The notes under the pieces are model-generated. The model searched no databases. It worked only from the letters and a program-made list of their open reading frames with translations, and was not told the DNA's origin. From NCBI RefSeq assembly GCF_003343245.1, contig NZ_CP024901.1, positions 806,001-870,000 on the forward strand: a stretch of DNA of 64,000 bases, given 5' to 3'. Position numbers and translations under genes: made by a program. Shown here one piece after another: positions 22,632-32,474 of the stretch; position 1 is the first letter of the stretch, and each line of letters opens with the position of its first letter. The stretch is from Photorhabdus laumondii subsp. laumondii. GTDB lineage: Bacteria > Pseudomonadota > Gammaproteobacteria > Enterobacterales > Enterobacteriaceae.

Positions 22632-23732
22632 TATACCCAAGAAACTTCAAGATGCAGTTTTTAGCACCTGAAAATGGTCGTTAATTCTAGACATCAGCGA
22701 GTCCGCTATATCCGGTAGCGTTGTGGTGAAAAATTTGAAGACGTTGTCTCGAAATTCATGTTTATCCGCAAAATAACGGTTATTTCGAACCTGTTCATTC
22801 ATGACCTTCCATAATCGCTCTATTGGGTTTAAATTTGGGCTATAGGGAGGAAGGTAATGTAACTCAATATTGCTAACATAAGCCCACTCCTTAACAAGAT
22901 GAGCTTTGTTGTAACCCGCCCCATCCACAATAAGATGAATTTTTTGATGATAGTCAGGATAAGACTTTCTTATTTCATTGAAAAAACAGCAAATGTTGTA
23001 GTCATTGATGGTTTGATATTCCTGGAACACCGTACGACCAATGGCATTCAGGTTGAGCGCGCCCAATATATTCAGGCGAGTCCGGCTTCCTGTTGTTTTT
23101 ACTGTTTTTTTCTCGCCTTTTCGCATCCAGCCATAACCGAGTTTGGTGCCTTGAGTCGGGTGAACAGCATCAAGAAAAAGGATGGGTTCGTCTTTCGCTG
23201 TGACTTTAAGATTCTCATAATATTCAATAAATTGTCGCTGTTTTTCTGCGTCGAATTTATGAGGGACGCCACAAGGTTTTTTATAAGAAAAACCCTGACG
23301 GTGTAGCCATTTATTCATGCCGGGAATGCTAAAGGTAATATTCCAGAGCTGAGCAACATAGGCCACGATTTCATGGGTGTGATGGAAAAGATGTTGAGAT
23401 AAGTGATTGATTAAAAAATCAGTTTGTTCTTGAGAAAGCAAACTATCAGACCCCCCATTATCAGATTTAAGTTTACCTTGATTAAGGTAATCGCTGATAT
23501 GACGGTTAACGGTCATTTCATGAAGACGCAGGGCCTGAGCGATCATCACTGAACTCCAGCCTTCAGAGGCCAGCAGGACCGCTTTGATGCGATCACACTC
23601 CCTCTTATCACGGCAGGTGTGATGGAGATGTTCAAGTTCGGCTTTTTGTTCATCGGTAATGAATATTTTCATAGCGAGGATAATGATCTCCATTTCGGAT
23701 AAAATCAAGCATCTTCAATGATTACGGGTATA
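22632..23732. mobile_element. IS630-family insertion sequence with ERIC-like termini
   Basis: The element is about 1.1 kb and holds a single minus-strand transposase gene. Its ends are inverted repeats: TATACCC...ttcaagatgc on the left, and on the right the complement of TATACCCGTAATCATTGAAG. Both begin TATACCC, consistent with insertion at TA as expected for IS630/Tc1. These ends match the ends of the 127-bp ERIC elements in this window. Confidence 0.8.
22647..23672 (-). CDS. IS630-family transposase
   Basis: This DDE transposase of about 341 residues is counted from the Met at 23672 (MKIFITDEQKAELEHLHH); upstream Met codons in frame are alternatives. An N-terminal helix-turn-helix (SSVMIAQALRLHEMTVNRHI) binds DNA. 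The catalytic core shows FLDAVHPTQ, LIVDGAGYNKA and the PPYSPNLNPIERLWKVM motif carrying the final acidic residue. The frame is intact, so the element may still be active. Confidence 0.92.
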   Translation of the reverse strand: MKIFITDEQKAELEHLHHTCRDKRECDRIKAVLLASEGWSSVMIAQALRLHEMTVNRHISDYLNQGKLKSDNGGSDSLLSQEQTDFLINHLSQHLFHHTHEIVAYVAQLWNITFSIPGMNKWLHRQGFSYKKPCGVPHKFDAEKQRQFIEYYENLKVTAKDEPILFLDAVHPTQGTKLGYGWMRKGEKKTVKTTGSRTRLNILGALNLNAIGRTVFQEYQTINDYNICCFFNEIRKSYPDYHQKIHLIVDGAGYNKAHLVKEWAYVSNIELHYLPPYSPNLNPIERLWKVMNEQVRNNRYFADKHEFRDNVFKFFTTTLPDIADSLMSRINDHFQVLKTAS

Positions 23733-23770
23733 TACATTTTTATCGATATGAAATTATTTTATATTTCATA

Positions 23771-23897
23771 TATACCCTATGGATTTCAAGATGCTTCGCG
23801 ACGGCAAGGGAACGAATCCCCGGGAGCATAGGTAACTATGTGACCGGGGTGAGCGAGTGCAGCCAACAAAGAGGCAACTTGAAAGATGACGGGTATA
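23771..23897. repeat. ERIC element (127 bp)
   Basis: Full-length ERIC starting TATACCC and ending GGGTATA. It contains the conserved core palindrome gaatccccgggagcatagg...gtgaccggggtgagcgag. It lies 38 bp from the IS630-family element. Confidence 0.92.
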
Positions 23898-24065
23898 GTA
23901 GTATTAAAATGGCATGTATCGTTATCAGTACAATTGGATAGAATAAATTAATAAAAAACTCACCATTTAAGTCTGGTTATTTTTATGGCTCACAATAGCG
24001 CATTCGTGGTTAATCAAATTAACCTAATGGGGAAAAGGGGTCTGAACATTTTTAAAAGGAAAAAT

Positions 24066-24130
24066 AAACCTCGTTATTTTGAACGAGGTTTGTCATCGAT
24101 TTGAAAGGTGAGTATAAGCTCACCTTTCTT
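24066..24130. terminator. two hairpins downstream of miaE
   Basis: The first hairpin (aaacctcgtt with aacgaggttt) and the second (aaaggtgag with ctcaccttt, followed on the plus strand by ctttt) lie within 90 bp of the miaE stop. On the minus strand they would terminate miaE-mutS transcription. Confidence 0.6.
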
Positions 24131-24153
24131 TTGTTAATCAATCTACATTCAGT

Positions 24154-24915
24154 TCAAATTACAGGAATGCCACTGTGAAATTTAAAATCGCTATCTGGAT
24201 TTTGAATCAATTCAGCTTCAACACGGCCAAAATAGTTTACCCGTTCGGTAATATCTTCATTAGCAATAGATTGCGCTAGTGAAAGATAGTCTTGGTAGTG
24301 ACGTGCTTCAGAGCGCAGCAGCGAGATATAAAATTTACTCAGATCTTCATCCAAATGAGGGGCCAATTTGGCGAAGCGTTCACAAGAACGCGCCTCAATA
24401 TAAGCGCCGATAATCAGTTTATCGACCAATGTATAAGGTTCATGGTTGATGATATGGTTAAGCATGCCTTTAGCATAACGGCTGGCAGTAATGCTTTCAT
24501 AGTTGATATCGCGTGCGTCCATGATTTCTAGCACTTGATAGAAGTGATGTAACTCTTCTTTAATCAGCAATACCATTTTATCAATCAGATCCTGGCTATA
24601 GAGTGAATTAGCTTTGGCGGTGATCTGTTTGGTCGCTTGGTTTTGACCTCTTAGTGAATTGAGATCGCCAATTTTCTTGTAAGCAAAATCTTCATAAGGT
24701 TTAAACCATGCCAGAAGTGTATCCTCACTTCGCTGATCTACTGCATACTTTCGGATCAAAAACATAGCGCTCTGTGCTGCTTTCAGTTCGCATAATAGAT
24801 GATCCCGTAGAAGCACAGGTAAATTTTCAGGCTGCTTTGCTTTATCTACCCACAAATTCGGGGTTTCACATTGCAAAAAATGGTATATCGGTTGTAAAAG
24901 GTTTTTGTCAAACAC
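24154..24915 (-). CDS. miaE: tRNA-(ms2io6A)-hydroxylase
   Basis: MiaE is a non-heme diiron monooxygenase that hydroxylates the isopentenyl group of ms2i6A37 in tRNA. The 253-residue protein shows carboxylate-bridged diiron ligands in CELKAAQSAMFLIRKY, EELHHFYQVLEIM and RSEARHYQDY, and the C-terminal half resembles Salmonella MiaE. It lies 4 nt downstream of mutS on the same strand, so the two are probably co-transcribed. Confidence 0.9.
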   Translation of the reverse strand: MFDKNLLQPIYHFLQCETPNLWVDKAKQPENLPVLLRDHLLCELKAAQSAMFLIRKYAVDQRSEDTLLAWFKPYEDFAYKKIGDLNSLRGQNQATKQITAKANSLYSQDLIDKMVLLIKEELHHFYQVLEIMDARDINYESITASRYAKGMLNHIINHEPYTLVDKLIIGAYIEARSCERFAKLAPHLDEDLSKFYISLLRSEARHYQDYLSLAQSIANEDITERVNYFGRVEAELIQNPDSDFKFHSGIPVI

Positions 24916-24919
24916 GTTC

Positions 24920-27475
24920 TTACACCATATCTTTTAGTCGATAAATCCATTCTAATGCTTGACGCGGAGTCAGTGAATCTGGATTAAGATTTTCTAATGC
25001 TTCAACCGCCGGTGATGTTTCCTCTGTTAATAGCGCAAGCTGCGGTGTATCGACATGACTTGCCGTTGCATGGTTGGATAGCGATTCCAGCTCTTTAAGT
25101 TTCTGGCGCGCCCGTTTAATCACTTCACGTGGAACGCCGGCGAGGGAAGCAACTGCCAACCCGTAACTCTTACTGGCTGCACCCTCTTGTACGCTGTGCA
25201 TAAATGCGATGGTATCTCCATGCTCTACCGCATCCAGATGAATATTGACCACGCCTTCAAGTTTTTCCGGCAACGTGGTCAGTTCAAAATAGTGAGTGGC
25301 AAACAAGGTCATTGCTTTAATGCGGTTTGCCAGATTTTCTGCACATGCCCATGCCAGAGAAAGGCCATCGTAGGTTGATGTGCCTCGGCCAATCTCATCC
25401 ATCAATACCAAACTTTGTTCTGTCGCATTGTGCAAGATATTGGCGGTTTCGGTCATTTCCACCATGAAGGTTGAACGGCCGGATGCCAGATCATCGGAGG
25501 CACCTACACGGGTAAATATACGATCAACTGGGCCGATGACTGCTTTTTCAGCCGGTACAAAGCTACCGATATAGGCCAGAAGTGTAATAAGTGCCGCCTG
25601 ACGCATATAGGTACTTTTACCGCCCATGTTTGGACCGGTAATAATTAGCAGACGCCGCTGTGAAGATAAAGAGAGTGGGTTTGAGATAAATGGTTCACGC
25701 AGAACTTGCTCAACAACCGGATGACGACCACCAGTGATTTGAATTCCCGGTTTATCACTCAATGTTGGGCAAATATAATTCAGGGTTTCAGCGCGTTCTG
25801 CCAGATTTGCCAATACATCAAGTTCAGCCAGTGCTTCGGCACTGGTTTGTAATTCGGCCAAATGAGGCAGCAGTAGATCGAATAATTCTTCGTAAAGCGC
25901 TTTCTCTATTGCCAGAGATTTCCCTTTAGAGGTCAGAACCTTATCTTCATATTCTTTTAACTCGGGGATGATATAACGCTCAGCATTTTTCAGTGTCTGG
26001 CGGCGGACATAGTGAATTGGCACCAGATGGCTCTGCCCTCGGCTGACTTGAATATAGTAGCCATGAACACCATTAAAGCCGACTTTTAGAGTATCAAGGC
26101 CCAGCTTTTCTCGTTCGCGGATTTCCAGTTGTTCCAGATAGTTACTGGCACCATCAGCCAGTGTGCGCCACTCATCCAGCTCACTGTTATAACCCGGTGC
26201 GATTACGCCACCATCCCGAATTAATACCGGAGGTGTTTCTACAATCGCTTTTTCAAGCAATTCCTGTAATTCATCAAACCTGCCGATATTTTTCTGCAAT
26301 TGCTTGATATAAGGGGAATCTGAGGAGTCCATAACTTGATGGATATCCGGTAATTGCTGGAATGCATGGCGCATTCTTGCCAGATCCCTTGGACGAGCAG
26401 AACGTAGAGCCAAGCGTGCTAGCACACGTTCAAGATCACCTATCTGTAGCAAAAATGGCTGCAACTCCAGCCCAATTTCCTGCAAGGTAGCAATAGCTTG
26501 TTGACGATTTTCTAATATCTGGCGGTCCCTGACAGGCGCATGCAACCAACGTTTCAACATTCGGCTACCCATTGGGGTAACACACAGATCAAGAACAGAA
26601 GCGAGAGTATTATCTGTACTGCCAGACAGGTTTTGTGTCAGTTCCAGATTACGACGGGTTGCGGCATCCATAATAACTGTATCTTGCTGACGCTCCATCG
26701 TAATACCACGGATATGTGGCAGCGCCGTGCGTTGAGTATCTTTGACGTATTGCAACAGGCAACCCGCGGCACGCAGAGCGAGAGTTGCTTTATCCACACC
26801 AAAACCGACGAGATCACGGGTACCAAATTGCAGGTTCAATTGCTGTTTTGCGGTATCTAGCTCAAATTCCCATAAAGGGCGACGGCGCAGGCCATGAAAA
26901 TTTTCAATTAGCGCCATATGCTCAAAACTTTCAGGATAGAGTAATTCAACAGGACGGCTACGTTGCAATTCAGCGGCTATCGTTTCCAGCTCTATCATTT
27001 CAGATATTTGGAAGCGGCCAGATGTCACATCCAGTGTGGCATAACCAAAGCCTTGATTATCGTGCCAAATAGCCGCCAGCAGATTATCTTGCCGTTCCTG
27101 TAATAGCGCTTCATCTGTCACGGTACCGGGAGTAACGATGCGAACGACTTTACGTTCAACCGGGCCTTTGCTGGTGGCAGGATCGCCAATTTGCTCACAG
27201 ATAGCGACTGATTCACCTAATTGAACCAGCTTAGCTAAATAGTTTTCTACTGCATGATGTGGCACGCCTGCCATAGGGATAGGATTGCCAGCGGATTGAC
27301 CTCGTTTGGTCAGGGAAATATCCAGCAATTTTGCAGCCTTTTTGGCATCGTCATAAAATAGCTCATAGAAATCCCCCATTCTGTAAAACAGCAGGATATC
27401 AGGATGCTGTGCTTTAAGACGGAGATATTGCTGCATCATGGGCGTGTGGGTGTCGAAGGTTTCTGTATTAATCAT
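24920..27475 (-). CDS. mutS: DNA mismatch repair protein MutS
   Basis: MutS recognises mismatches and starts methyl-directed repair with MutL. The N-terminal mismatch-binding loop carries GDFYELF (the Phe-x-Glu motif), and the C-terminal ATPase has Walker [32 protein letters not shown] and ATHYFEL. The 851-residue length matches E. coli MutS (853). In several enterobacteria mutS lies near rpoS, as here, and this region is a known site of lineage-specific insertions. Confidence 0.97.
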   Translation of the reverse strand: MINTETFDTHTPMMQQYLRLKAQHPDILLFYRMGDFYELFYDDAKKAAKLLDISLTKRGQSAGNPIPMAGVPHHAVENYLAKLVQLGESVAICEQIGDPATSKGPVERKVVRIVTPGTVTDEALLQERQDNLLAAIWHDNQGFGYATLDVTSGRFQISEMIELETIAAELQRSRPVELLYPESFEHMALIENFHGLRRRPLWEFELDTAKQQLNLQFGTRDLVGFGVDKATLALRAAGCLLQYVKDTQRTALPHIRGITMERQQDTVIMDAATRRNLELTQNLSGSTDNTLASVLDLCVTPMGSRMLKRWLHAPVRDRQILENRQQAIATLQEIGLELQPFLLQIGDLERVLARLALRSARPRDLARMRHAFQQLPDIHQVMDSSDSPYIKQLQKNIGRFDELQELLEKAIVETPPVLIRDGGVIAPGYNSELDEWRTLADGASNYLEQLEIREREKLGLDTLKVGFNGVHGYYIQVSRGQSHLVPIHYVRRQTLKNAERYIIPELKEYEDKVLTSKGKSLAIEKALYEELFDLLLPHLAELQTSAEALAELDVLANLAERAETLNYICPTLSDKPGIQITGGRHPVVEQVLREPFISNPLSLSSQRRLLIITGPNMGGKSTYMRQAALITLLAYIGSFVPAEKAVIGPVDRIFTRVGASDDLASGRSTFMVEMTETANILHNATEQSLVLMDEIGRGTSTYDGLSLAWACAENLANRIKAMTLFATHYFELTTLPEKLEGVVNIHLDAVEHGDTIAFMHSVQEGAASKSYGLAVASLAGVPREVIKRARQKLKELESLSNHATASHVDTPQLALLTEETSPAVEALENLNPDSLTPRQALEWIYRLKDMV

Positions 27476-27605
27476 GCAGTAGTCTTAGTTAAGTTTGTGA
27501 ATCAATTCTTTCGTTATGGTATCGCACCAAGCTTTAAACTTACACAAGTAAAATCTGGAAGCAATTCGCAAATTTAGTTGTAATTTTGGTCTGGTTAAAT
27601 TGTAA

Positions 27606-27953
27606 GGAAACCAGCTAAAAGCCAGTATACCTGAATTAGCGGCTTATGAAGTTTTAGATACTGTGCCCGTATCGTTTTCTTTTGAACATGCTGCGGAACT
27701 TTTCCAAGGTTTGGTTAACCTTAGCCCGCGCAAAGTAGAAATACTCCTTCATTCCAGTCATGCGATCCAAACTAATCGTTTATATCTTTTTTTGACCGAC
27801 TATTATTCCCACGAATGGGCTAAGCGCATTGATAAAACTAAAATTGCTTTAGGAGCAGGGAAGCGTCAAGTCGTGTTAGGGGGAAAGTTGGATAAACAGT
27901 ATCAGATTACGGTTCCGGAAAAGTATTTGAATAATGGATTATTTCATGGATAA
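27606..27953 (+). pseudogene. AbiEi-type antitoxin, C-terminal remnant
   Basis: This open frame begins after a stop at 27603 and encodes about 115 residues resembling the C-terminal part of AbiEi (type IV toxin-antitoxin regulator): LKASIPELAAYEVLDTVP, FEHAAELFQGLVNLSPRK, and GAGKRQVVLGGKLDKQYQIT near the end. The N-terminal winged-helix portion is missing and there is no Met start before 27663. The next frame overlaps its end and encodes the partner fragment, as in the normal abiEi-abiEii order. Confidence 0.75.
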
Positions 27954-28085
27954 ATATTCTCCATATTACCGACAAGTAGTGTTGTTAATGAGTGTACTGC
28001 CTGTAGTGGCGACAGAGAGCTGTTGTGCATTGAAAGGTGGGACGGCGATTAATTTGTTTGTACGTGATTTTCCCCGTTTGCCGGT
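27934..28085 (+). pseudogene. AbiEii-type nucleotidyltransferase toxin, N-terminal remnant
   Basis: About 50 residues match the start of AbiEii-like nucleotidyltransferases: PYYRQVVLLMSVLPVVATES, then ALKGGTAINLFVRDFPRL, the motif that precedes the catalytic aspartates. After RLPV the frame runs into unrelated DNA and stops at 28131. The breakpoint coincides with tttgccggt, which also occurs in the lectin intergenic repeat that replaces the lost part, so the toxin was cut by recombination. Confidence 0.75.
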
Positions 28086-28493
28086 AAAAATCTCATATTC
28101 GATATACAAACCTGGCATCGATTCGAATTAGCATATTATCGTTGATGACAAGGAGATATTTTTGTCTATCTGAAACAGACTTTTAGTTGAATATACCTGG
28201 AAAATAACTTCAAACAGAATAACTTCTTTTAGGTACATGATTAAATCAGGATCTACTTTTCTCAATAGCCAGATTATGAATTGTGTGCTTTAATAATGAC
28301 TCAATCAAATATTTTAAACAAAATTAAAAAACATGAAAAATGTATTTAAAATAGAAAACAGCGGGGGGTTTAAAATGAAAAATAGTTTATTTCAAATTGA
28401 TCCCACTTAAATAATTTCGTGTAAAACAACATATAATAATATGTAATCACATAATACGAGACTATATTTAATTAACCCAAATTCTGGATAAGA
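28077..28493. repeat. inverted copy of lectin intergenic region (left arm)
   Basis: This segment is the reverse complement, with few differences, of 32671-33090, and it is related to the lectin intergenic DNA at about 34700-35100. It includes tttgccggtaaaaatctc at one end and attctggataaga at the other. Together with 32671-33090 it encloses about 4.2 kb. Confidence 0.85.
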
Positions 28494-28653
28494 GAACGGT
28501 CTGGTGTTTTCTTCCTGGGGAAATGTATTTAGTTGGCGAGGATCAACAAAAGCAGGATTCGATTGTTCAAGTGCGTCGTAATATGGAAAAACTGATGTGA
28601 AAATATATGTACGTTTGGTGAAGCTCAAATTAGAAAAAGGATAATTAACCTTA
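28494..28653 (-). other. possible coding remnant next to the inverted repeat
   Basis: The minus strand is open here and encodes a peptide with ordinary protein character (FPYYDALEQSNPAFVDPRQL), continuing into the repeat. It is cut at one side by an ERIC. I do not recognise the parent gene, and an intact gene cannot be claimed. Confidence 0.3.
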
Positions 28654-28780
28654 TATACCCTATGGATTTCAAGATGCATCGCGACGGCAAGGGAGCGAAT
28701 CCCCGGGAGCATAGGTAACTATGTGACCGGGGTGAGTGAGTGCAGCCAACAAAGAGGCAACTTGAAAGATAACGGGTATA
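28654..28780. repeat. ERIC element (127 bp)
   Basis: Full-length copy, TATACCC to GGGTATA, with the conserved central palindrome. It lies between the inverted-repeat arm and the sugar isomerase pseudogene. Confidence 0.92.
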
Positions 28781-28974
28781 TCTTGATTATCACTTTTACA
28801 GAGCGATAATCCCCTGACTGATCATCAGGGATGCTGTTGTGAGTTTGTTATTATTAACCTGAACTTTAGCCTGTCATTCAATAGAGTTCGGAATTCAGAG
28901 TAAACCACAACAGCATATTCTTTATCGCCTTTAAGATTGAACGGTATCTTGTGCCGTTTGAAATGGCTTTTATG

Positions 28975-29783
28975 ATGAAAATATCGTGTTCGAACCTAAT
29001 GTTGCCGGGGAATAATTTAACTGAACAGGCCACCCTGTTGTACAAATGGGGTTACGGTGGCATTGCGCTATTTATGAATTATTGCCAATGGAACGAAGAG
29101 TTACATGAAGAAATTCTGAATTTAAGGGAAAACACGGGCATTATTCCGTGTGAATTTGCCTTTACCGATGAGATTTACGGACATTTAATGAGTGACAATA
29201 TCGATCTCAGAAAAAAGAGCCGAGACGAGAAATGTATAAGCGAGTGGCCGAAATCAGTGGTGAAATTGGCGCGGTCACTGAGCTGGAATTTACATACGGC
29301 ACACAGAATCCTCTGCTGTTGTTTCATCCCTATAAGAAAATGACAGAGACTGAAAAATAAGAGTTTCTTGAAATGTACAAAGAGGTTACCGCTTCTCTCA
29401 TGGGAACAACAGGAAAAATGCTGTTGGAAGGGATTAATCGGTATGAAAGCCCTTATTTGAACAGCATCAAAGAATGTACGGATATTATTGATACGTTAGA
29501 TAGGGAAAACACAGGGGTTTTAGCTGATTTCTTCCACATGTCAATAGAAGAATCAAACATTTCAGAAAGCATTAAATATGCTGGAGACGCTATTAAACAT
29601 GTCCATTTAGGTGACAATAACCGTCTGCTTCCTGGCCATGGAACCATTGACTGGCAGGCAGGTTTTAATGCGTTAAAAGAGGTTGGATATAATGGTTTTC
29701 TCAATTTGGAATGTAGTACCTGTGGAGATCCACCTAAAACATTGCCCGAGACTGCAATATTTTTAAAGAAAATGTTGAATTAG
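28975..29783 (+). pseudogene. sugar phosphate isomerase/epimerase (xylose-isomerase-like TIM barrel), frameshifted
   Basis: Three reading segments together give a TIM-barrel isomerase. The first (MKISCSNLMLPGNNLTEQAT) runs to about 29215. After a frameshift a second begins REMYKRVAEISGEIGAV, with TELEFTYGTQNPL. An in-frame TAA at 29358-29360 then interrupts it before EFLEMYKEVTASLMG. The last part contains GVLADFFHMSIEE, AIKHVHLGDNNRLLPGHG and GFLNLECS, typical metal-ligand regions of the AP_endonuc_2/xylose isomerase-like family. Two independent lesions show it is inactive. It was probably part of a polyol or sugar catabolic operon with the transporter downstream. Confidence 0.82.
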
Positions 29784-29791
29784 GGGATTTT

Positions 29792-29860
29792 GTGAAACGT
29801 GTTTTTGAAATCAGCAAACCATTTTTTGAAATTGGTCCTAAATACCATCAGTCCGGGGTA
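29792..29860 (+). pseudogene. gene start truncated by an ERIC (triosephosphate-isomerase-like)
   Basis: A GTG start 8 nt after the isomerase gene opens a frame with KRVFEISKPFFEIGPKYH, which resembles the N-terminus of triosephosphate-isomerase-family proteins found in sugar-catabolic operons (recalled pattern FFEIGPK). The ERIC at 29861 interrupts it, and only about 12 more codons of unclear origin follow. The family assignment is tentative. Confidence 0.45.
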
Positions 29861-29987
29861 TATACCCTATGGATTTCAAGATGCATCGCGGCGGCAAGGG
29901 AGCGAATCCCCGGGAGCATAGATAACTATGTGACCGGGGTGAGTGAGTGCAGCCAACAAAGAGGCAACTTGAAGGATAACGGGTATA
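29861..29987. repeat. ERIC element (127 bp)
   Basis: Full-length copy inserted in the truncated reading frame that begins at 29792. The ERIC is open in that frame, which creates an artificial fusion ORF to 30022. Confidence 0.92.
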
Positions 29988-30223
29988 TAGCGACAGATAT
30001 GACGCTGAATGATACAGAATAAAAATGAAGAATATAAAAAACTATTTTCTCCAGATCTTAATAGATCGAGAAAATAACCTTAAACTATTTCCCATAATAC
30101 ACAATAGATTATAAAAATTGAAAAGATGCTTGCAATATAACGTCTGTCTGATAGTGAAGTAAAACTAAGCTAAATATTTAAAAATTTTGAATTCTGAAAA
30201 AATATTTAATTGTAAGGTTTGAA

Positions 30224-31510
30224 ATGAAACAGAATACGAGTGGTTTTTTAGAACGAATGGGTATACCCAGCACATTATCATGGGGATATTTGGGTATTTT
30301 GGCATTTATGATTGGTAATGGAATAGAAATAGGCTGGCTAAGCCCTTATCTGGTAGATAATGGATTAAGTATCCAGGACATTTCCACACTATTTAGTATT
30401 TATGGTATAAGTGTAGCTATATCTTCTTGGTTTGCTGGCGTATTTTTTGAGGCATTTGGGGCTAAACGAACCATGCTATTAGGCACAATTTTTTGTGTTG
30501 TTGGCACCACAGGTTTCGTCAGCCTAGGCTTAAAAGAAATATCATATCCACTTTTGTTGATAGCGCAAGCCATTAAAGGTTTCGGATATCCGCTATTTGC
30601 CTACTCATTTTCAGTGTGGATTGCCTATAGAAGTTCTGTTGTTAAACTCAGTACAGCATATGGATGGTTTTACTTTGTTTTTTCAGGTGGAATGCAAGTA
30701 TTAGCTACTTTTTATGCGAGTTGGGCAGTAGAAGAATTAGGTCATATTAATACGTTATGGACAACACTGATATTTATTATTGTTGGAGCTTTTTTTGCTC
30801 TAGTTCTCAATCGCGATAACATTAAACCTCAAAGTAACAATAATACTCTTGGAAATATAAAGGAGGTTTTGAAGGGAATAACTATTCTTAAGGAACATCC
30901 AAAACTATTTATTTCTTGTATCCTTCGAATCATAAATTCACTTTCTCAATACGCGTTTCCTGTTTATTTACCGGTATATATGATTTCTCAGGGGTTTACT
31001 ACAACTCAGTGGCTAAGCATTTGGGGAACTGCTTTTACGAGTAATATTCTATTTAATTTGGTCTGGGGTATAGCAGGAGACAAAATAGGTTATAAAAGGA
31101 CGATTATTTGGTGTGGCGGGGTCCTGACTGGCGTTGCTTCATTGCTTCTGTTTTTTGCACCACAATTTGTTGGAGCAAATTATGCCATAGTACTCATATG
31201 TGGGATTTGCTGGGGAGCGGGTGTCGCAGGTTATATCCCATTGGATGCGATGTCCGCTAATATGGTAGAAAAAGACAAAGGGGCTGTCATGTCAGTACTG
31301 AATTTAGGGACGGGTTTATCTGTGGTGATTGGCCCTGCCATTGTTGGTTTATTTATAAATAGCCTGGGATCAAGTGGCGTCACTTGCATCGTTGCTACGC
31401 TTTATTTTTTCGGTGCTTTGATTACTAATTTTTTGGATGAACCTGAGAGAGTTTCTAAAACCATTATTCAACCCGACGCTATTACAATGAATAAGTTTCC
31501 AAACTCATAA
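30224..31510 (+). CDS. MFS transporter, polyol permease type
   Basis: This 428-residue transporter has about 12 transmembrane segments. The first loop region GNGIEIGWLSPYLVDNGLS, and LFSIYGISVAISSWFAGVFF followed by AFGAKRTMLLG (the MFS signature between helices 2 and 3), resemble the ribitol/arabitol (RbtT/DalT) polyol:H+ symporter group. The frame is intact although the upstream catabolic genes are broken. Its substrate cannot be read from the sequence. It is preceded by a taagg-type ribosome-binding site. Confidence 0.82.
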   Translation: MKQNTSGFLERMGIPSTLSWGYLGILAFMIGNGIEIGWLSPYLVDNGLSIQDISTLFSIYGISVAISSWFAGVFFEAFGAKRTMLLGTIFCVVGTTGFVSLGLKEISYPLLLIAQAIKGFGYPLFAYSFSVWIAYRSSVVKLSTAYGWFYFVFSGGMQVLATFYASWAVEELGHINTLWTTLIFIIVGAFFALVLNRDNIKPQSNNNTLGNIKEVLKGITILKEHPKLFISCILRIINSLSQYAFPVYLPVYMISQGFTTTQWLSIWGTAFTSNILFNLVWGIAGDKIGYKRTIIWCGGVLTGVASLLLFFAPQFVGANYAIVLICGICWGAGVAGYIPLDAMSANMVEKDKGAVMSVLNLGTGLSVVIGPAIVGLFINSLGSSGVTCIVATLYFFGALITNFLDEPERVSKTIIQPDAITMNKFPNS

Positions 31511-31713
31511 ATGAGTGTTCAATTGGTTACGCGTTCAAATTGTATATGGTTCTGAGTTCATAGACATTGGTAAGAAATTTTTTGCCCGTGTGTCTGTGAT
31601 CACCCTTATTAATAACGGTTCTGGTGGAAAAGGTTTTGTTCACCGGAAATGAACACTGGTTCATGGAGCCAGTTTGAATCACTATCATAAATCAACGGGA
31701 GAAGTAAGCTGAT

Positions 31714-31968
31714 ATGATAACAACTCAAAACGACTGGCACCCAGCAGATATTATTGCTGAATTGCGTAAACGTGGCACAACACTTGCCGCATTATCACGG
31801 GAATCGGGACTGAATTCATCGACGTTATCAAATGCATTAATTCGCCCATGGCCTAAAGGAGAAAAGATTATTGCGGACAAGCTCGGAATAGATCCTTTAG
31901 TTATTTGGCCCAGTCGATATTTTGATAAAAATGGAAATCCCATTAAGCGAAATTTTCATAAACGATGA
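31714..31968 (+). CDS. Ner/Nlp-like helix-turn-helix regulator
   Basis: This 84-residue DNA-binding protein of the Mu Ner/SfsB (Nlp) family shows NDWHPADIIAELRKRGTTLA, ALSRESGLNSSTLSNAL (helix-turn-helix), PWPKGEKIIADKLGIDPLVI and WPSRYF. A gggagaag ribosome-binding site precedes the ATG. Such proteins derive from phage regulators. No phage genes are nearby, so its target is unknown. Confidence 0.85.
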   Translation: MITTQNDWHPADIIAELRKRGTTLAALSRESGLNSSTLSNALIRPWPKGEKIIADKLGIDPLVIWPSRYFDKNGNPIKRNFHKR

Positions 31969-32036
31969 GGTTAATTATAATGATAAAAACTCTATCTATT
32001 CCTGATTCAAATTCAATATGATTATTCCAAGGTGTA

Positions 32037-32163
32037 TATACCCAATAGATTTCAAGATGCATCGCGACGGCAAGGGAGCGAATCCCCGGGAGCATAGGTA
32101 ACTATGTGACTGGGGTGAGTGAGTGCAGCCAACAAAGAAGCAACTTGAAAGATGACAGGTATA
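32037..32163. repeat. ERIC element (127 bp), slightly diverged
   Basis: Full-length copy beginning TATACCCAATAG and ending aggtata, with a few substitutions in the arms. Confidence 0.9.
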
Positions 32164-32182
32164 TGTTTCATTAGAGCAATCT

Positions 32183-32362
32183 ATGTATAACTCAGGTCTG
32201 GAAACTTCTTTATATGAGGTGATCTTTGAAAAAGCCGCTAAAGGATATTCAGAATCATTGTTGAACTTTATTTCATTGGCCTGTGATATAAATGAAGACG
32301 TTTATAGTGCTTTTGCCACACATGATGAGAAAAAGAACATTGATGTTGTGAATAACCCATAA
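32183..32362 (+). CDS. small hypothetical protein (59 residues)
   Basis: This short ORF begins MYNSGLETSLYEVIFEKAAK and ends VVNNP. It starts 20 nt after an ERIC. The amphipathic helical composition is protein-like, but there is no clear ribosome-binding site, so it may be the tail of a longer gene cut by the ERIC. I do not recognise it. Confidence 0.35.
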   Translation: MYNSGLETSLYEVIFEKAAKGYSESLLNFISLACDINEDVYSAFATHDEKKNIDVVNNP

Positions 32363-32413
32363 TTGATTAGAAAAACTTTCAAATATTTATTCGAGAGAAT
32401 AGTAAGTATAATT

Positions 32414-32474
32414 TAAGCGTTACCTTTGTACTTTATTTATATGTTCTAATTAAGTCAGGTAGCGCTTTTTTTAA
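32414..32474 (+). terminator. terminator-like hairpin
   Basis: The inverted repeat aagcgttacct / aggtagcgctttttt has a loop of about 30 nt and is followed by a T run. It would end transcription of the small ORF upstream. Confidence 0.5.

Noticed and set aside
28800..28920. Inverted repeat atgctgttgtg / cacaacagcat with a long loop
   Set aside because: The arms are short and no gene boundary fits a terminator or operator; probably incidental.
29861..30022. Protein-coding extension through the ERIC element (also at 33071-33253)
   Set aside because: The ERIC is simply open in one frame, and the same peptide appears wherever an ERIC lies. It is not evidence for a gene.
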